NCBI GenBank assembly: GCA_031002005.1
Contig: CM061920.1
Span: forward strand, 105,955,447-106,019,446
Direction of reading: 5' to 3'
DNA length: 64,000 bases
From: Vandiemenella viatica
Lineage: Eukaryota; Arthropoda; Insecta; Orthoptera; Morabidae
The notes below the pieces were generated by a model that saw only the letters and a list, made by a program, of their open reading frames with translations, was not told the origin of the DNA and ran no database searches. A program made the position numbers and the translations under genes. Positions 1-10,184 of the stretch are shown in pieces; the first letter of the stretch is position 1, and every line of letters starts with the position of its first letter.

Positions 1-418
1 GGCTGACACTTGGGTTCGATGGATTTTCCCTACGATGTTCTATGACTTTCGATGATTATCTTAATGTATTTTCATGTATCTTCTGCTCTTGAGGTCTTCC
101 GACCGATCTTCTTCTTTTCTTGCTACCTAACTATTAAATAAACATGAGCATCGAGGGTTGAGCATGTATCTTGGAGACTAGTAGGAGCGGGATCAGACAG
201 ATAAGGGTTACTTTTAATCTACACTAAAACCGTAACACATTACAACTGATGATGTGCAATAAACGTGAGGTATTATGTAAACCGTGCTACAAAACAGAGG
301 GATGAGACTTAACCCTACTCTATGCAACTAACAGGGGACTGTAAGGTTTGTGTAGCTACTAACTATTCCGAGGCCTTGGTGATAACTTGTTGGCCAATAG
401 TGAAGAAGTTAGGGGGAA
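1..418. other. No gene recognised
   Basis: Mixed-composition sequence with no convincing ORF, RNA gene or repeat that I can identify. Confidence 0.5.
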
Positions 419-565
419 GGTCGGCCCACACTAGACCGAGCCGAGCCCGCGGCGTCACCACACCGACACTCGGCCGGGTGTCGGCTTGACCCCCTCGCGT
501 CCACACTGGTCCGTAGCACGGCCGTGTGACGGACGGGTTCATACTCGGTCTTCAGTCTCCTTTAA
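419..565. other. GC-rich block with short palindromic CGG/CCG words
   Basis: A GC-rich stretch in AT-rich surroundings contains repeated words such as ACACTCGGCC and GGTGTCGGC. Similar words recur at 1680-1880 (GAGTGTCGGCC, ACACGGTGTCG). The two blocks may be ends or fragments of one repeat. No reading frame is recognisable. This is a composition observation, not an identified element. Confidence 0.3.
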
Positions 566-1084
566 CCTTACCCTTGACAGTTTCAAGGAATTAATGTTAA
601 AAAATTACCTTGAAAGTGATTTGGGGATCGTAGCAGCGGCTACCACCCGTACTTTATTATAGAGTACCGTACTTTATAATCTACGAAAGTAATAAAGTAC
701 GTTAAATGACTTTTTTTGTTTGACTTCTGTTATCTCCTAATTGTTTGATCTCTTATGCACCAAAATAGTATTCCAAAGCTGTTTTAACAAATGATCGTCA
801 CACTGGATTGAAAGATTCTCGTATATCTCTACATAGTCACGATTAAATGTCAATCGTCACTCACTTCAAATTTAACTTTTTTTTTTTTTTGGTTGAGGTT
901 CCTTTCGATTCACTCAATATTTTTTTAACAAAAAAGAATGAGTTATTATACATTTTATTTAAATGCAGACCGCAAAGATTATGTAAATTAATAATAATTT
1001 CATGTGATCTAAAAATTCTAGTCATAGAGTTACTTATCGGCCGCGCAGTACACTTCTATCGTTGTCACCTAATTTGAAAAGGAA
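566..1084. other. No gene recognised
   Basis: AT-rich DNA with a T homopolymer near 879-890. The 76-codon frame at 847-1077 runs through this homopolymer and has no recognisable domain, so I do not call it a gene. Confidence 0.5.
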
Positions 1085-1280
1085 AACGACAGATTAACGT
1101 GAAATTCGAGCCTCGGTGCGTCCAAGCATCTTAGCATTAACAAATCAAAGCTTTGCCAGAGGTGAATGTCAATTTTAAGACCCATAAAAATTACAGCTGA
1201 GACAGGGATTTGAACCGAGGACTTTCAGTTCCCCAATCTTACGCCGCGCCGTAACCATCTGAGTCAAGAGACAAATCTTG
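1085..1280 (-). mobile_element. SINE-2-type tRNA-derived SINE
   Basis: Read on the minus strand, the head near 1275-1205 resembles a tRNA gene. It has an A-box-like CTCAGATGGTTACG and a B-box-like GGTTCAAATCC. A body ending in a CACCTCTGGCAAAGC block follows. The same block in opposite orientation is at 1493-1515, so this copy and the next are head to head. Other SINE-2 copies (16521-16815) share the head and the CACCTCTG motif. RNA polymerase III transcription from the internal boxes is a family expectation. Confidence 0.6.
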
Positions 1281-1409
1281 ACGTAATCTAAAATTATTAT
1301 TCAAACATAATAAAATAAACATACTTTTATTCTATACAATTTATTTTTGCTATCCCTAAACACAAATGTACTTTTATATCATTGAATACATATGTTTCAG
1401 TACTTCTAC

Positions 1410-1555
1410 ATTCAGATGCTTGCACCGTTACGGAAGGTCCCCGGTTCAAAATCCGGATCTCGGATGCAATTTTTACAGGCCTTAAAAACGACTTTCACCT
1501 CTGGCAAAGCTTTGATTTGTTAATGCCAACATGCAAGGACTCTACCTACATTTTA
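1410..1555 (+). mobile_element. SINE-2-type SINE, truncated head
   Basis: This plus-strand copy starts within the tRNA-like head. The B-box is recognisable as CGGTTCAAAATCC, and the body matches the inverted copy at 1085-1280 up to the shared AAAGCTTTGATTTGTTAATG block. The A-box half of the head is missing or very degraded. Confidence 0.55.
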
Positions 1556-1679
1556 TGAACTTCTGATGAACCTGAAGTGAGGCTGAAAAAAATGACATTT
1601 TTCTAAAGCAATCAGTAATGCTAAAATAATATTTATTCGTAAAGGACCGGAAATTTCGAACTCTTTCTATACACTTCTC

Positions 1680-1885
1680 CATATTGACCAGCCCGACAGC
1701 AGCCCGACACCGGCCCGCACCGTCAAAAAATAAACCAAAATAATCACGGCCAACACACGGTCGAGTGTCGGCCGATACACGGTGTCGTTTTAACTCACTT
1801 CAGTCGAGTGAGCGACAACAATAAGAAAAGTGACGGTGAGGTGCAGTGCGGGTGCGGTGCGGGGGCTAGTGTGGTCCGACCTTGA
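1680..1885. other. GC-rich block related to 419-565
   Basis: Contains repeated CCCGACA, GTGTCGGCC and GGTGCGG words, some matching those in the 419-565 block. I see no reading frame worth calling. Confidence 0.25.
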
Positions 1886-3555
1886 TGCAGGTATCCTGGC
1901 TTGCTGCTAATGTATTGAATTGCGTGCTCAGCAGCGCACGAGTAGCTTGTACCTTGTACTGTCGACCAGCAGGTTTCACTGCAGCCAGACGTGCTAAATT
2001 CAGAATTATACGGGTCCATAAAAATATTGGAATGATACTCAAGAGGCCAAGACAAATTCGTGTTTCAAACCGAGATGTGCTGGATTAAGCTTTCAGCACG
2101 CACCGAACGTTAGGGATAGAAAGCCTCTATAGAAAGACGTAAGACGTCCGCTAAATGAAATTTTATTAATACACTTCGTGGAAAGGATGCACCCAGTCAA
2201 GCAAACGGAATTAAGAGATGTTGATTGAGGGGTGGAGTAAGTGTGCCTAGCCACTAAAAAAACTGTTTAACTTAATTAAACTAATTGTTGTTCTATATTG
2301 TTGAGAGGCAAACGGAATCGCGGTCTGATTGACCGACAGATTGACTGGCGCAGAAAGGAGAAGCAGAGCGTCTTGGAGCCCCACTCTCCGGGACTATGGT
2401 GACTATGCCGAGAACTGTTTGACATAGTAAAGCAATCGAACTTCGAAGAGATTTGCATGATAGATGTATTGCTTTACCAACATTCAAAGAGTTGTAGCCG
2501 GACCCTTATTTAAATATCATTGTTTGTGAAACCTGTGACCTAGCTTTGTTTTTGTGTCTTTAGTGATAAATGATTTGGAAAGACTTTGTAATGCTTGCGA
2601 AGATGATAAAATTCTTTTTGTTTGATAGTAGCCTAGTAGGATTTCGCTTAGTTGATCCTTTGTTTAGATCAAGGGCGTCAGTGTCTGATTACCTTTATTT
2701 TTAAACTTAAACTCAGCCATCCTTAAATGGTATGCGCTCAACTGCTAATAATTCGTCATGTTAGGACATTTTAATTTTGTACGTGTTGGTAACCATTTTT
2801 AAAATAGCCTTTTCCATTAGATATTATATTAATTGTTGAAATTAAATTTTTAAAGGTAAAATAAATAATTATACGTATTAATTTGTGAGCCCTGTAAAAC
2901 CATCCAATATGTCTGCGAAACCGGATTTGTGAAATGTTTAGCTCATAAGGTGAAGATTGGGAACTGTAATAGTATTCGCGTAGATAATTGCAGGAAACCG
3001 CCTAAAATTCGCAATATGGATGGCAGTACGCGGAGTCCAGGATTCGAATCTTGTCCCGTTGTATCTTCCCAATCCAGGGTGGGGGCGCAGTCACACTGGC
3101 AGGTGCTGAGGACGTTATTTGGTTGAAATAACGTTTTATGGCAATACAGTCTAGCTTTATTCATGTGAATTTTTCACAGTGTTTCTGCTGGAAAAATAAT
3201 CTACGTCCGTAAGCAACATCTACGGTGGAATTTTCCAGATTTTTGATACTGAAAATCTGGAGATAACTTAGAACATGCCATCACCGTTCCCTTTAGAGCA
3301 ATCACAGTTCAGATGGCATCCATGAGAAAACCTGCCTTATGGTAGAACACTAATGATGACGATTGTTTAGATTGCGTTTCTTGAATCGAAACATGTAGCG
3401 TTTGATTCAGGTCGTGCGAAAATTTAGGTAGAAAAACATCTATCGTTCCGATATGTTTCCGTAGACTAAACTATTTTTGTCGCTTTGGAGTAAAGATTGA
3501 ACAGAAAATATCTGAAGTTATTTTTGTGTTCCTGTACGTTTTTGTTTTATAAATT
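1886..3555. other. No gene recognised
   Basis: Apparently unique DNA with several 60-70 codon open frames. None has a recognisable domain or initiation context. A short stretch near 2988-3060 carries a B-box-like GGATTCGAATC and may be a decayed SINE, but this is too weak to call. Confidence 0.45.
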
Positions 3556-3559
3556 ATGC

Positions 3560-3715
3560 TGGAATGATTGATTGTTTGAATGTTCAAATCTTCCAATGTT
3601 CGACTGTTCGAATGTTCGATTGTTCGATTGTTCTAATGTTCGATTGTTCGTTTGTTCCATTGTTACATTGTTTAATTTTTCGAATGTTCGTATCTTCGAT
3701 TGTTGTTCTACTGTT
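3560..3715. repeat. Minisatellite of about 9 bp, TGTTCGAAT-like
   Basis: Imperfect tandem repeats of a 9-base unit of the form ATTGTTCGA / ATGTTCGAA run for about 150 bp. Point differences accumulate toward the edges. The short frame crossing it is a by-product of the repeat. Confidence 0.85.
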
Positions 3716-3924
3716 GCAGGAAACTATAAGCAGATTACGTAAGTAATAAAATCTTATTCACCCACCATATCGCAGTTAATTGTTGCATCAGTTAAAAGTG
3801 GAAAAACACTTACTTAGTTATAAATGAGATTAGTTATTGATTGAAGTAAGTCTTGGTCAGCAGCAGTATTGGAATTCCACAAGTTAGCACTAGAATGATT
3901 CCATAGATTTTCGTGGTCACTGTA

Positions 3925-4130
3925 AGCATTATCTTGGTTCTCCGAGTGGATTCGCGTCGATTTGTTAGAACTTAAAGTTTCAGCCATCTTGCTGGCTGTG
4001 GCTTTAATCAGAGGACTTTCTCCGATGAAAGTCACAGCTGAAACCTCTGTTGAAAGCCACAACAAGATGGCTGAAACATTAGGTTTTAATAAAGTCAAGC
4101 GGCTCCACCCGGAGAACCAAGATAACTAGT
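3925..4130. mobile_element. Small fold-back (inverted-repeat) element
   Basis: Outer arms TTATCTTGGTTCTCCG (3929-3944) and CGGAGAACCAAGATAA (4110-4125) are exact inverted copies. The inner arms also pair: GTTTCAGCCATCTTG near 3977 with its complement ending near 4077. The apex contains a second perfect palindrome, GACTTTC-TCCGAT-GAAAGTC, near 4014-4033. The whole segment can fold into a hairpin about 200 bp long. I recognise no transposase or target duplication. The 94-codon minus-strand frame here comes from the repeat. Confidence 0.7.
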
Positions 4131-4670
4131 TAGCACCAGCCGTATTCTGCGAGAGACTGTGGCAGAAACTTTCCATGTTGTTCTCCATTAGCTCCTATTT
4201 AAGTCTTCCATCGCAACGCTCACAATGATTTCACATGCGTAGTGCAGTTTCTTGACTTGAACTATAACAGGTCGAAATGGTTAGGACCGTCACGTCTTTC
4301 GGAAGTTCTCTCCGAAACGTTTTAGGAGGACGGCGAACGTGAGTTGTGTATTTGTGTGTGTGACGCAACAAGTCCTGCGAGCGCTCGCAGCGGCTGCATA
4401 ACTGATTGAGATGGCGCGGGCCGTGACAGCGGCGCTTTGTCAGCTCGCCACCCATTGTTCGCAGACGCACAGTGGATTACGGCCAGAGCACCTGCCCGAC
4501 TGACCGGCGACTGACCCCACACCACACACCCACTTTCATTAGCATGTTCCCTGCAATGCTTTACTATAAATCTGTTCTGTTTTGCTTTAGATTGTTAAAT
4601 ATTATTAATTCATTTATGCAGCGTTCAGTAAATAAATTCTGTTTAAGCAGACGTTCACTGAGCTTTATTA
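4131..4670. other. No gene recognised; GC-rich 4290-4520
   Basis: A GC-rich segment near 4290-4520 gives overlapping frames on both strands, none with a known domain. The remainder is AT-rich. Confidence 0.4.
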
Positions 4671-4680
4671 AATAATATTC

Positions 4681-5238
4681 TTGAAAACCTTGCTGCTATT
4701 TCTTGGGGAGCCAGTGCCCACGTTCTACTGTAATATCCACAGCGTTAGATCTGTGTCATATTTTGTTACTAAATACTGCTTCCCGACCTGGAGCAATAGT
4801 GCTCACACGAACAAGGTAGACGCGCAACTCAATGAGGTAATGCGGATAATTACGGAATGCATTCTCAGCACGAACACCCTCTGGCTTCCAGTTCCTTCTA
4901 AAATTTCACCTCTAACACTAAAAAGATCAGAAGTTCTCTTAAACGTCTGGAAAAACATCCGGAGTAACCCAGAGATAGCCGCACTTCGGCACACTGCACA
5001 AGCAAAACACCGACGCTTGAAATCTAGAAAACTACCGCGGCGCATAGCAATCAACCTTAAATGGTCCTCTTTAACTTCAACAAGCTGTGAACAACTGAAT
5101 ACGAGCTGTCATCGGTAGCCGATAAACATGGTCAGTGCGGTTACCAGGATTCGATCTCCCAAGACGGCAATGAAGGATCATCAATCGAATCAGAATATGA
5201 AAAGGCAGATGCGATTACATACTACATCAAACAGGCTG
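4681..5238 (+). pseudogene. Reverse transcriptase C-terminal remnant of a non-LTR retrotransposon (upstream part)
   Basis: The frame at 4681-5118 carries the region that follows the RT core in many arthropod non-LTR elements: a YC-PTWSNSAHT-KVD-QLNE-MRIIT block, then WLPVPSKISP and a basic stretch. It is 5' truncated; catalytic motifs such as FADD are absent. A frameshift lies near 4730, where a better-matching upstream frame (ENLAAISWGAS) gives way to the listed one. The methionine at 4681 is therefore an accident of truncation. The coding trace resumes at 5766 after a hAT-type insertion. The clade was assigned from remembered motif patterns and is uncertain. Confidence 0.65.
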
Positions 5239-5757
5239 CAGGGGCGTAGCTACTAGCTAGGCGGTGCAGCCCAAGCTCACCTTTTGGGGCCCCATGCGCA
5301 CCTCTGGGGGCCCCCAAGGGCAATTCAGAGGGCCCACGGACCTTCACGGCAAACTGGCGACCTTTTTTTAGCTCTACCGTCGTCTAAGGGGACCCCTGAG
5401 ACACAGGGAGCCCCTCACACTGCTCAGAGAGGCCCCCAACCACTGCTTAGGGCGCCCCCAACAAAGGCTCAGGTGCCCCTAAAAAGGCTCAGGGTCCCCT
5501 GAGACACAGGGAGCCCCTCACACTGCTCAGAGAGGCCCCCAACCACTGCTTAGGGCGCCCCCAACAAAGGCTCAGGTGCCCCTAAAAAGGCTCAGGGTCC
5601 CCTAAAAAGGCTCAGGAGCCCCCAAAAAAGGCTCAGGGTCCTCAGCTCAGGGGGCCCCTACCAGCAACACAAAGTAAAAAAAAGGTTGCCCATCTGGCCT
5701 GATGGCCCAAAACAAATGTTTTGCACCGGGGCCCTTACCGACCTAGCTACGCCACTG
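5239..5757. mobile_element. hAT-type MITE with 8-bp target duplication and GC-rich internal repeats
   Basis: The termini are inverted: CAGGGGCGTAGCTA at 5239 and TAGCTACGCCACTG ending at 5757, one mismatch in 14. They are flanked by a perfect 8-bp duplication ACAGGCTG (5231-5238 and 5758-5765), the hallmark of hAT transposition. No transposase is encoded. The interior is GC-rich and made of GGCTCAGG / GGGGCCCC words. A roughly 103-bp segment is duplicated in tandem (near 5393-5495 and 5496-5598), so the element seems to have grown by internal repeat expansion. It interrupts the non-LTR remnant at 4681-5895. Confidence 0.88.
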
Positions 5758-5765
5758 ACAGGCTG

Positions 5766-5895
5766 GGCCAGTTTTGCAAATTATGACTGTGGAGCCATCT
5801 TTCAGTCAATCCATCACTGTCCTCTATGAGCTTACAAATGGACATCCGACAAGCAACGATCAGTGCTATTGAATGAATTAACAGACTAGATTTAG
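5766..5895 (+). pseudogene. Non-LTR remnant, distal part after the hAT insertion
   Basis: Translation gives WASFANYDCGAISQSIHHC followed by PL and an interrupted tail. This resembles the C-terminal CDCG-QT--HI---CPL segment of the same element class as 4681-5238. At least one internal stop is present. With the MITE and one copy of ACAGGCTG removed, the two parts would be contiguous. Confidence 0.5.
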
Positions 5896-6670
5896 AAGTG
5901 TAGTACTTTACTTGTGATGTGCAGATTTTTCAACATCTTTTACATATCTTGTTAAATAGCATACGATAAATAAATAAATTACTATTCTTCAAAAAACATG
6001 AACATGTACGATGTTAACATTACTAACGTTTATTGACAAGAAAATTGTTTTTTTATATCTATTTTCAGTCAATTTATTCCTTCAATTCACATATCCTCCT
6101 AATCGATCTTATAGTACTAAAATTTCCAAAATTTAAGGAATTGTAGTTTCCAAAATGCTGCATCCTTATATACGGAGCAAAACTGCTCCACCATTCAGAA
6201 GTTTAGAGTTTGTGTAATCAAACTAACTTGGTCAAAACACGATTAAATGCAAACATAAGACAATCTTCACGCCAATACATTATTTATATTTTTGAGATAT
6301 CTGCAGAACTAAACAAATATCTAGTAAGTATAGTTACCCATGCTTAGATATAACTTATACATATCTGCCCCACTTAAAAGAGAGAATGTCAGAGATTACA
6401 CATTCGCACGAGCTGCAAAAGAAGGGGAAATGTCTGCGGTATAGCTGCTAAGGCATGGCGTCCGCGACTTCAGGCAACCCAAGTGAATTCCTTGTGCAGG
6501 TGTGTAATCAAACATTAAATAATTTTTCGGATCTGGTTTCTGCTAAGGAATAATGCTTCTTTATGACAGTCTAAAATAATTTCTTTCTTGTTTTGTTGGC
6601 ATTGATTAAACATCGTCACTCATAAGCGCAACTCAGAGAGCTCAATAACCCAATAAACAGTTACTCTGAG
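5896..6670. other. No gene recognised
   Basis: AT-rich, no credible ORF. A segment near 6437-6490 vaguely resembles a tRNA-like head but lacks a clear B-box. Confidence 0.45.
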
Positions 6671-6671
6671 T

Positions 6672-6800
6672 CAACAGCATGAGCGTGACAGCTAAGTGGT
6701 TAAGTCCAATGCTGGAGAACCAGAGTTAAATTCTCTGAGCAGCCATAAATATTACACCGTTAATGCAGTCAAATTAGACTAGATTAGACATTTTTGCTTT
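6672..6800 (+). mobile_element. tRNA-like SINE head (probable SINE-2)
   Basis: An A-box-like AGCTAAGTGGTTAAGT near 6691 is followed by a B-box-like GAGTTAAATTC near 6722, at tRNA-like spacing. This resembles the SINE-2 head at 16521. No clear body is recognised, and the B-box GTTAAAT departs from the GTTCRANNC consensus. Confidence 0.45.
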
Positions 6801-7295
6801 AATCCCACGTGTGAACACTCTCAGGAATGTGGAAGAGAGCCTACCATTATTAACAAACCAATACTATTGTCAAATAATTCTTGCGGGTTGCTTAGCTTAC
6901 CCTAACTCATCATCAATATTAATTACAAATACATAACATGCTATGGCAGTTACTATATATGAATATAGTTTTCAGAGACTCAGTAACACACACACTGGGA
7001 AACTTTTCACAAACCAATCATACACCATGTCAATGATTATTAATAATTGTCACCTTCCCCTTCCACATCCCAAAAACATATTTTTTCGATCATGGTTACT
7101 TGCTATGAAGAAAATTCATTCACAGAGAATAATATATTCAAGAGCAAATAACTGTTAATTTTTAATAAACAAAATTTCATTTGCGGTTGTTCAAAATGGA
7201 CGTTATCCCTTTCTGCTTATAAGTATACAAAAATTTCTAAATAGGCAACTCCATGTTTCCCATGTGCCTGTTCCGCATATAACATTTAGGACATT
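6801..7295. other. No gene recognised
   Basis: AT-rich sequence without identifiable features. The 71-codon frame at 6943-7158 has no recognisable domain. Confidence 0.45.
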
Positions 7296-7510
7296 TAAAA
7301 AAAATGTTTCGTCGACATTGAGGTCAATAGAGGCGGAATGGGACTGGGGACAAGGAATGGGAAGGAATTTGGCCATGGCATTTTGAAGTAAGCTGGAGTA
7401 ATTTGGGAAACCATGGAAACCTCAAATCTGGATGCCCGTACGGGAATTCGAACCGGTGTCCTCCCGAATGTGAGGCCAGAGAGTTAACCACTCACCCACC
7501 ACACTCGGTA
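7296..7510 (-). mobile_element. SINE-1 copy
   Basis: On the minus strand it begins ACCGAGTGTGGTGGGTGAG (A-box region), has the B-box GGTTCGAATTC, then a central domain (GGTTTCC, ATGGCC-AATTCCTTCCC) and a short degraded A-rich tail at 7296. It is the best-known repeat pattern in this window. No target duplication is obvious. Confidence 0.85.
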
Positions 7511-7740
7511 AAAACTTAAATACCTTCTGTAATCATGACGAGATTTTCCATCAACAGATGCCATAGATGAACAGAGACTGGAAATACGAAATATGAAATA
7601 TATTTCCCTTACTTTGTAAGCTATGGAAGATTCTCTTCTTCATTTCTGTATTATTTTAGGTGGTACCAACGACTTTTTTCCTGTTTGTAAAGACTTTTGA
7701 TTGAATATGAAAATATCCTCAGTTAACTACTTTAAAACCT
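7511..7740. other. No gene recognised
   Basis: Short spacer between the SINE-1 copy and the satellite block; nothing identified. Confidence 0.4.
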
Positions 7741-8250
7741 TCATGTTTCCCACATTCCCACGGTTACCGACATGAAACCACCATAGTTCACGATGGGAAA
7801 CTTGAGGCTACTATCACTCATCTGCGCTATGTAGTTGTGACTGGAAAGTGAAATACGGGGATACACATGTCTTTCGTCAAAAAATGAAAATGCCGGTCGT
7901 CGACCACTTTCAACCACCATACTTCCCACGCCACCACAGCTACCGATATGCAACTACCACCACAGTGATCCATGGGACAGTTGAGGCCACTACTATACAC
8001 AAACGTCAGTGGTTTGCGCTTGGTAGTTCTGGCTGCAAGATGAAATATAGGGACACATATGTCTTTGGCCGAAATATCAAAATTTTACAGGTCGACCACT
8101 TTCAACCACCGTATCTCCCATTCCCGCACAGCTACCCGCATACGGCCAATGTTGTGCACGATGGGAAACTCCATGCCACTACTAGACACAAACATCAGTG
8201 ATCTGCGCTAGGTAGTGGTGGCTGCAGAGAGAAATATAGGGACACATACG
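7741..8250 (+). repeat. Satellite-like tandem repeat, about 3 units of roughly 180-192 bp
   Basis: Three units start near 7745, 7922 and 8112. They share blocks such as GACCACTTTCAACCACC, the CACAGCTACCG block, CACGATGGGAAACT and GACACATATGTCTTT. The best two are 192 nt apart (64 codons), so one plus-strand frame (7848-8201) stays open across the units and encodes a repeated VDHFQPPY-P--HSY motif. The frame probably reflects a unit length divisible by three, but a repetitive secreted-type peptide cannot be excluded. No signal peptide or start context supports a gene. Confidence 0.75.
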
Positions 8251-8628
8251 CCTATTTTTAAATATATATAAGATTATTTATTTAAGTTAATCATACAAAT
8301 ATAATTATAATATTTCTAATTATAACTATTATAATGATAATATTTATATAAATCTTGAAATTCGTTTAATACTAAAGAAATCACAAGTATCTCTTATCAG
8401 GAATATAAGATGGCGATTTATTAATTTTTCTTGCATTTTTTAATTACTTATTCCGTTAAAGTACCCACAATAAAGATCAAAAATTAAAGTAATAAAAAAA
8501 TGTGGATGTCCGAACTGGTCACAGAATTCACAAGAAGGTAAGAGATTAAATCATTTCAAATTACTGCCGCAGTGAAGAACAGGTGCTGTAGGAGGAAGAA
8601 ATAGATTCGAATTTTTGGCGTGTTACAA
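8251..8628. other. AT-rich, no gene recognised
   Basis: Very AT-rich (TAATTATAATATTT-type words) without ORFs. Confidence 0.45.
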
Positions 8629-8629
8629 C

Positions 8630-8760
8630 TTCATAGCTGGTCAATTTCAATTCATCGACAGCATATTAACAACCGAACCTCACGCAAGATACGAAGCGAC
8701 AAAGACGGATGTCTTCTGCAGTAGTCGCTTTTATAGTGCGTAGCTCCACGCTATTTTAAA
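8630..8760. repeat. Dispersed repeat of about 115 bp, copy 1
   Basis: The segment from CATAGCTGGTCAATTT through CAGCATATTAACAAC, GGATGTCTTCTGCAGTAGTC and GCGTAGCT is closely matched in the same orientation at about 11045-11160. I do not recognise the family. Confidence 0.7.
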
Positions 8761-9091
8761 TTGCAACTTGACAGTACCGATCGTATCATTTGTATTTTCA
8801 GTCTGATAGATAGGAACATGCAGATCGAAAATAATCTAACCATTAAAGCTACTTCGTTCAATCCAGGTACGATTAGTTAGTTTCAGCTTTGACAAAACAC
8901 ACTTCTGTTGAAGCATTATTTGGTGTACACAGACGGAAAAAAAAATCCCAACACCAAGAAAAAATTATTGTAGAGTAATGAAATTTGGACAATGCATTTG
9001 TCAAGTTAACATGTTTAATTGATTAAATTTTCAAGATCACAGGTTAATTTAAGCTCAAGAAAATGCATTTCAAATGTGAAATACTGTTAAA

Positions 9092-9868
9092 TTAATAGCC
9101 GGTGTAACCTCCAGAATTTTGAATGCAAGCCTGCAAACGTGAATGCATTGTGTCATACAGGTTTCGAATGTCACTTTGTGGTATGGAGTTCCATGCTTGT
9201 TGTACTTGTGCTGTCAATACTGGGACGGTCAGTGCTGGCTGTGGATGATGCTGGAGTTGTCGTCCAATGATATCCCATACGTGTTCAATTGGAGACAGAT
9301 CTGGTGATCTCGCAGGCCAAGGTAACATGTCGACACTCTGTAGAGCACGTTGCGAGACAACAGCGGTATGAGGGCGAGCGTTATCCTGTTGAAAAACTCC
9401 CCCTTGAATGCTGTTCATGAATGGCAGCACTACAGGTTGAATTACCAGACTGACGTACAAATTTGCAGTCAGTGTGTTTGGTATAACCACAAGAGTGCTC
9501 CTGCTGTCATAGGAAATTGCTCCCCAGACCATGACTCCAGGTGTAGGTCCAGTGTGTCTAGGCCGCAGACAGTTTGGTTGCAGGCGTTCCCCTGGCCTCC
9601 TTCTGACCAACACTCGGCCATCACTGGCACCAAGGCAGAACCTGCTTTCATCAGAAAACACAACAGATCTCCACTCCGTCCTCCAATGAGCTCTGGTTTG
9701 ACACCACTGGAGTCGCAAACGGCGATGGCTTGTAGTCAGTGGAATGCACGCTACAGGGCGCCTGGCTCGGAGCTGTCCTTGAAGTAACCGATTTCTAACA
9801 GTTCGTTGTGTCACTGTGGTACCAACTGCAGCTCGAATTTCTGTAGTGCTGCCATTCATGAACAGCAT
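9092..9868 (-). pseudogene. Tc1-like transposase, N-terminally truncated (DDE type)
   Basis: This open frame of 258 codons encodes the cut-and-paste transposase of the element. Residues 10-40 match the second DNA-binding helix-turn-helix (TVTQRTVRNRLL). Catalytic residues follow: Asp in VVFSDESRF, Asp in FQQDNARPHT and Glu in SPDLSPIEHVW. I count 32 residues between the second Asp and the Glu, against 34 in classical Tc1. It is intact to its natural stop. The first nine or so residues come from the inverted arm, so the frame begins artificially and lacks about 70-90 N-terminal residues compared with Tc1 transposases of about 340. Binding to the terminal repeats is therefore unlikely. Confidence 0.9.
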
Positions 9869-10184
9869 TCAAGGGGGAGTTTTTCAACAGGATAACGCTC
9901 GCCCTCATACCGCTGTTGTCTCGCAACGTGCTCTACAGAGTGTCGACATGTTACCTTGGCCTGCGAGATCACCAGATCTGTCTCCAATTGAACACGTATG
10001 GGATATCATTGGACGACAACTCCAGCATCATCCACAGCCAGCACTGACCGTCCCAGTATTGACAGCACAAGTACAACAAGCATGGAACTCCATACCACAA
10101 AGTGACATTCGAAACCTGTATGACACAATGCATTCACGTTTGCAGGCTTGCATTCAAAATTCTGGAGGTTACACCGGCTATTAA
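9841..10184 (+). pseudogene. Mirror copy of the transposase C-terminus
   Basis: The plus-strand frame repeats the last 113 or so residues of the minus-strand transposase with no change, from VVLPFMNSIQGG through FQQDNARPHT and SPIEHVW to the final NSGGYTGY. It has the second Asp and the Glu but no first Asp, so it cannot be active. It exists only because the element's 3' end was copied in inverted orientation. The preceding codons back to 9816 come from the antisense of the unique centre. Confidence 0.9.

Noticed and set aside
847..1077. 76-codon plus-strand ORF
   Set aside because: Created by a T homopolymer and AT-rich sequence; no domain and no supporting signal.
4231..4525. Overlapping minus-strand ORFs in a GC-rich patch
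   Set aside because: GC-rich DNA yields open frames by chance; neither product has a recognisable feature.
9350..9787. 145-codon plus-strand ORF
   Set aside because: Antisense of the Tc1-like transposase in the fold-back element.
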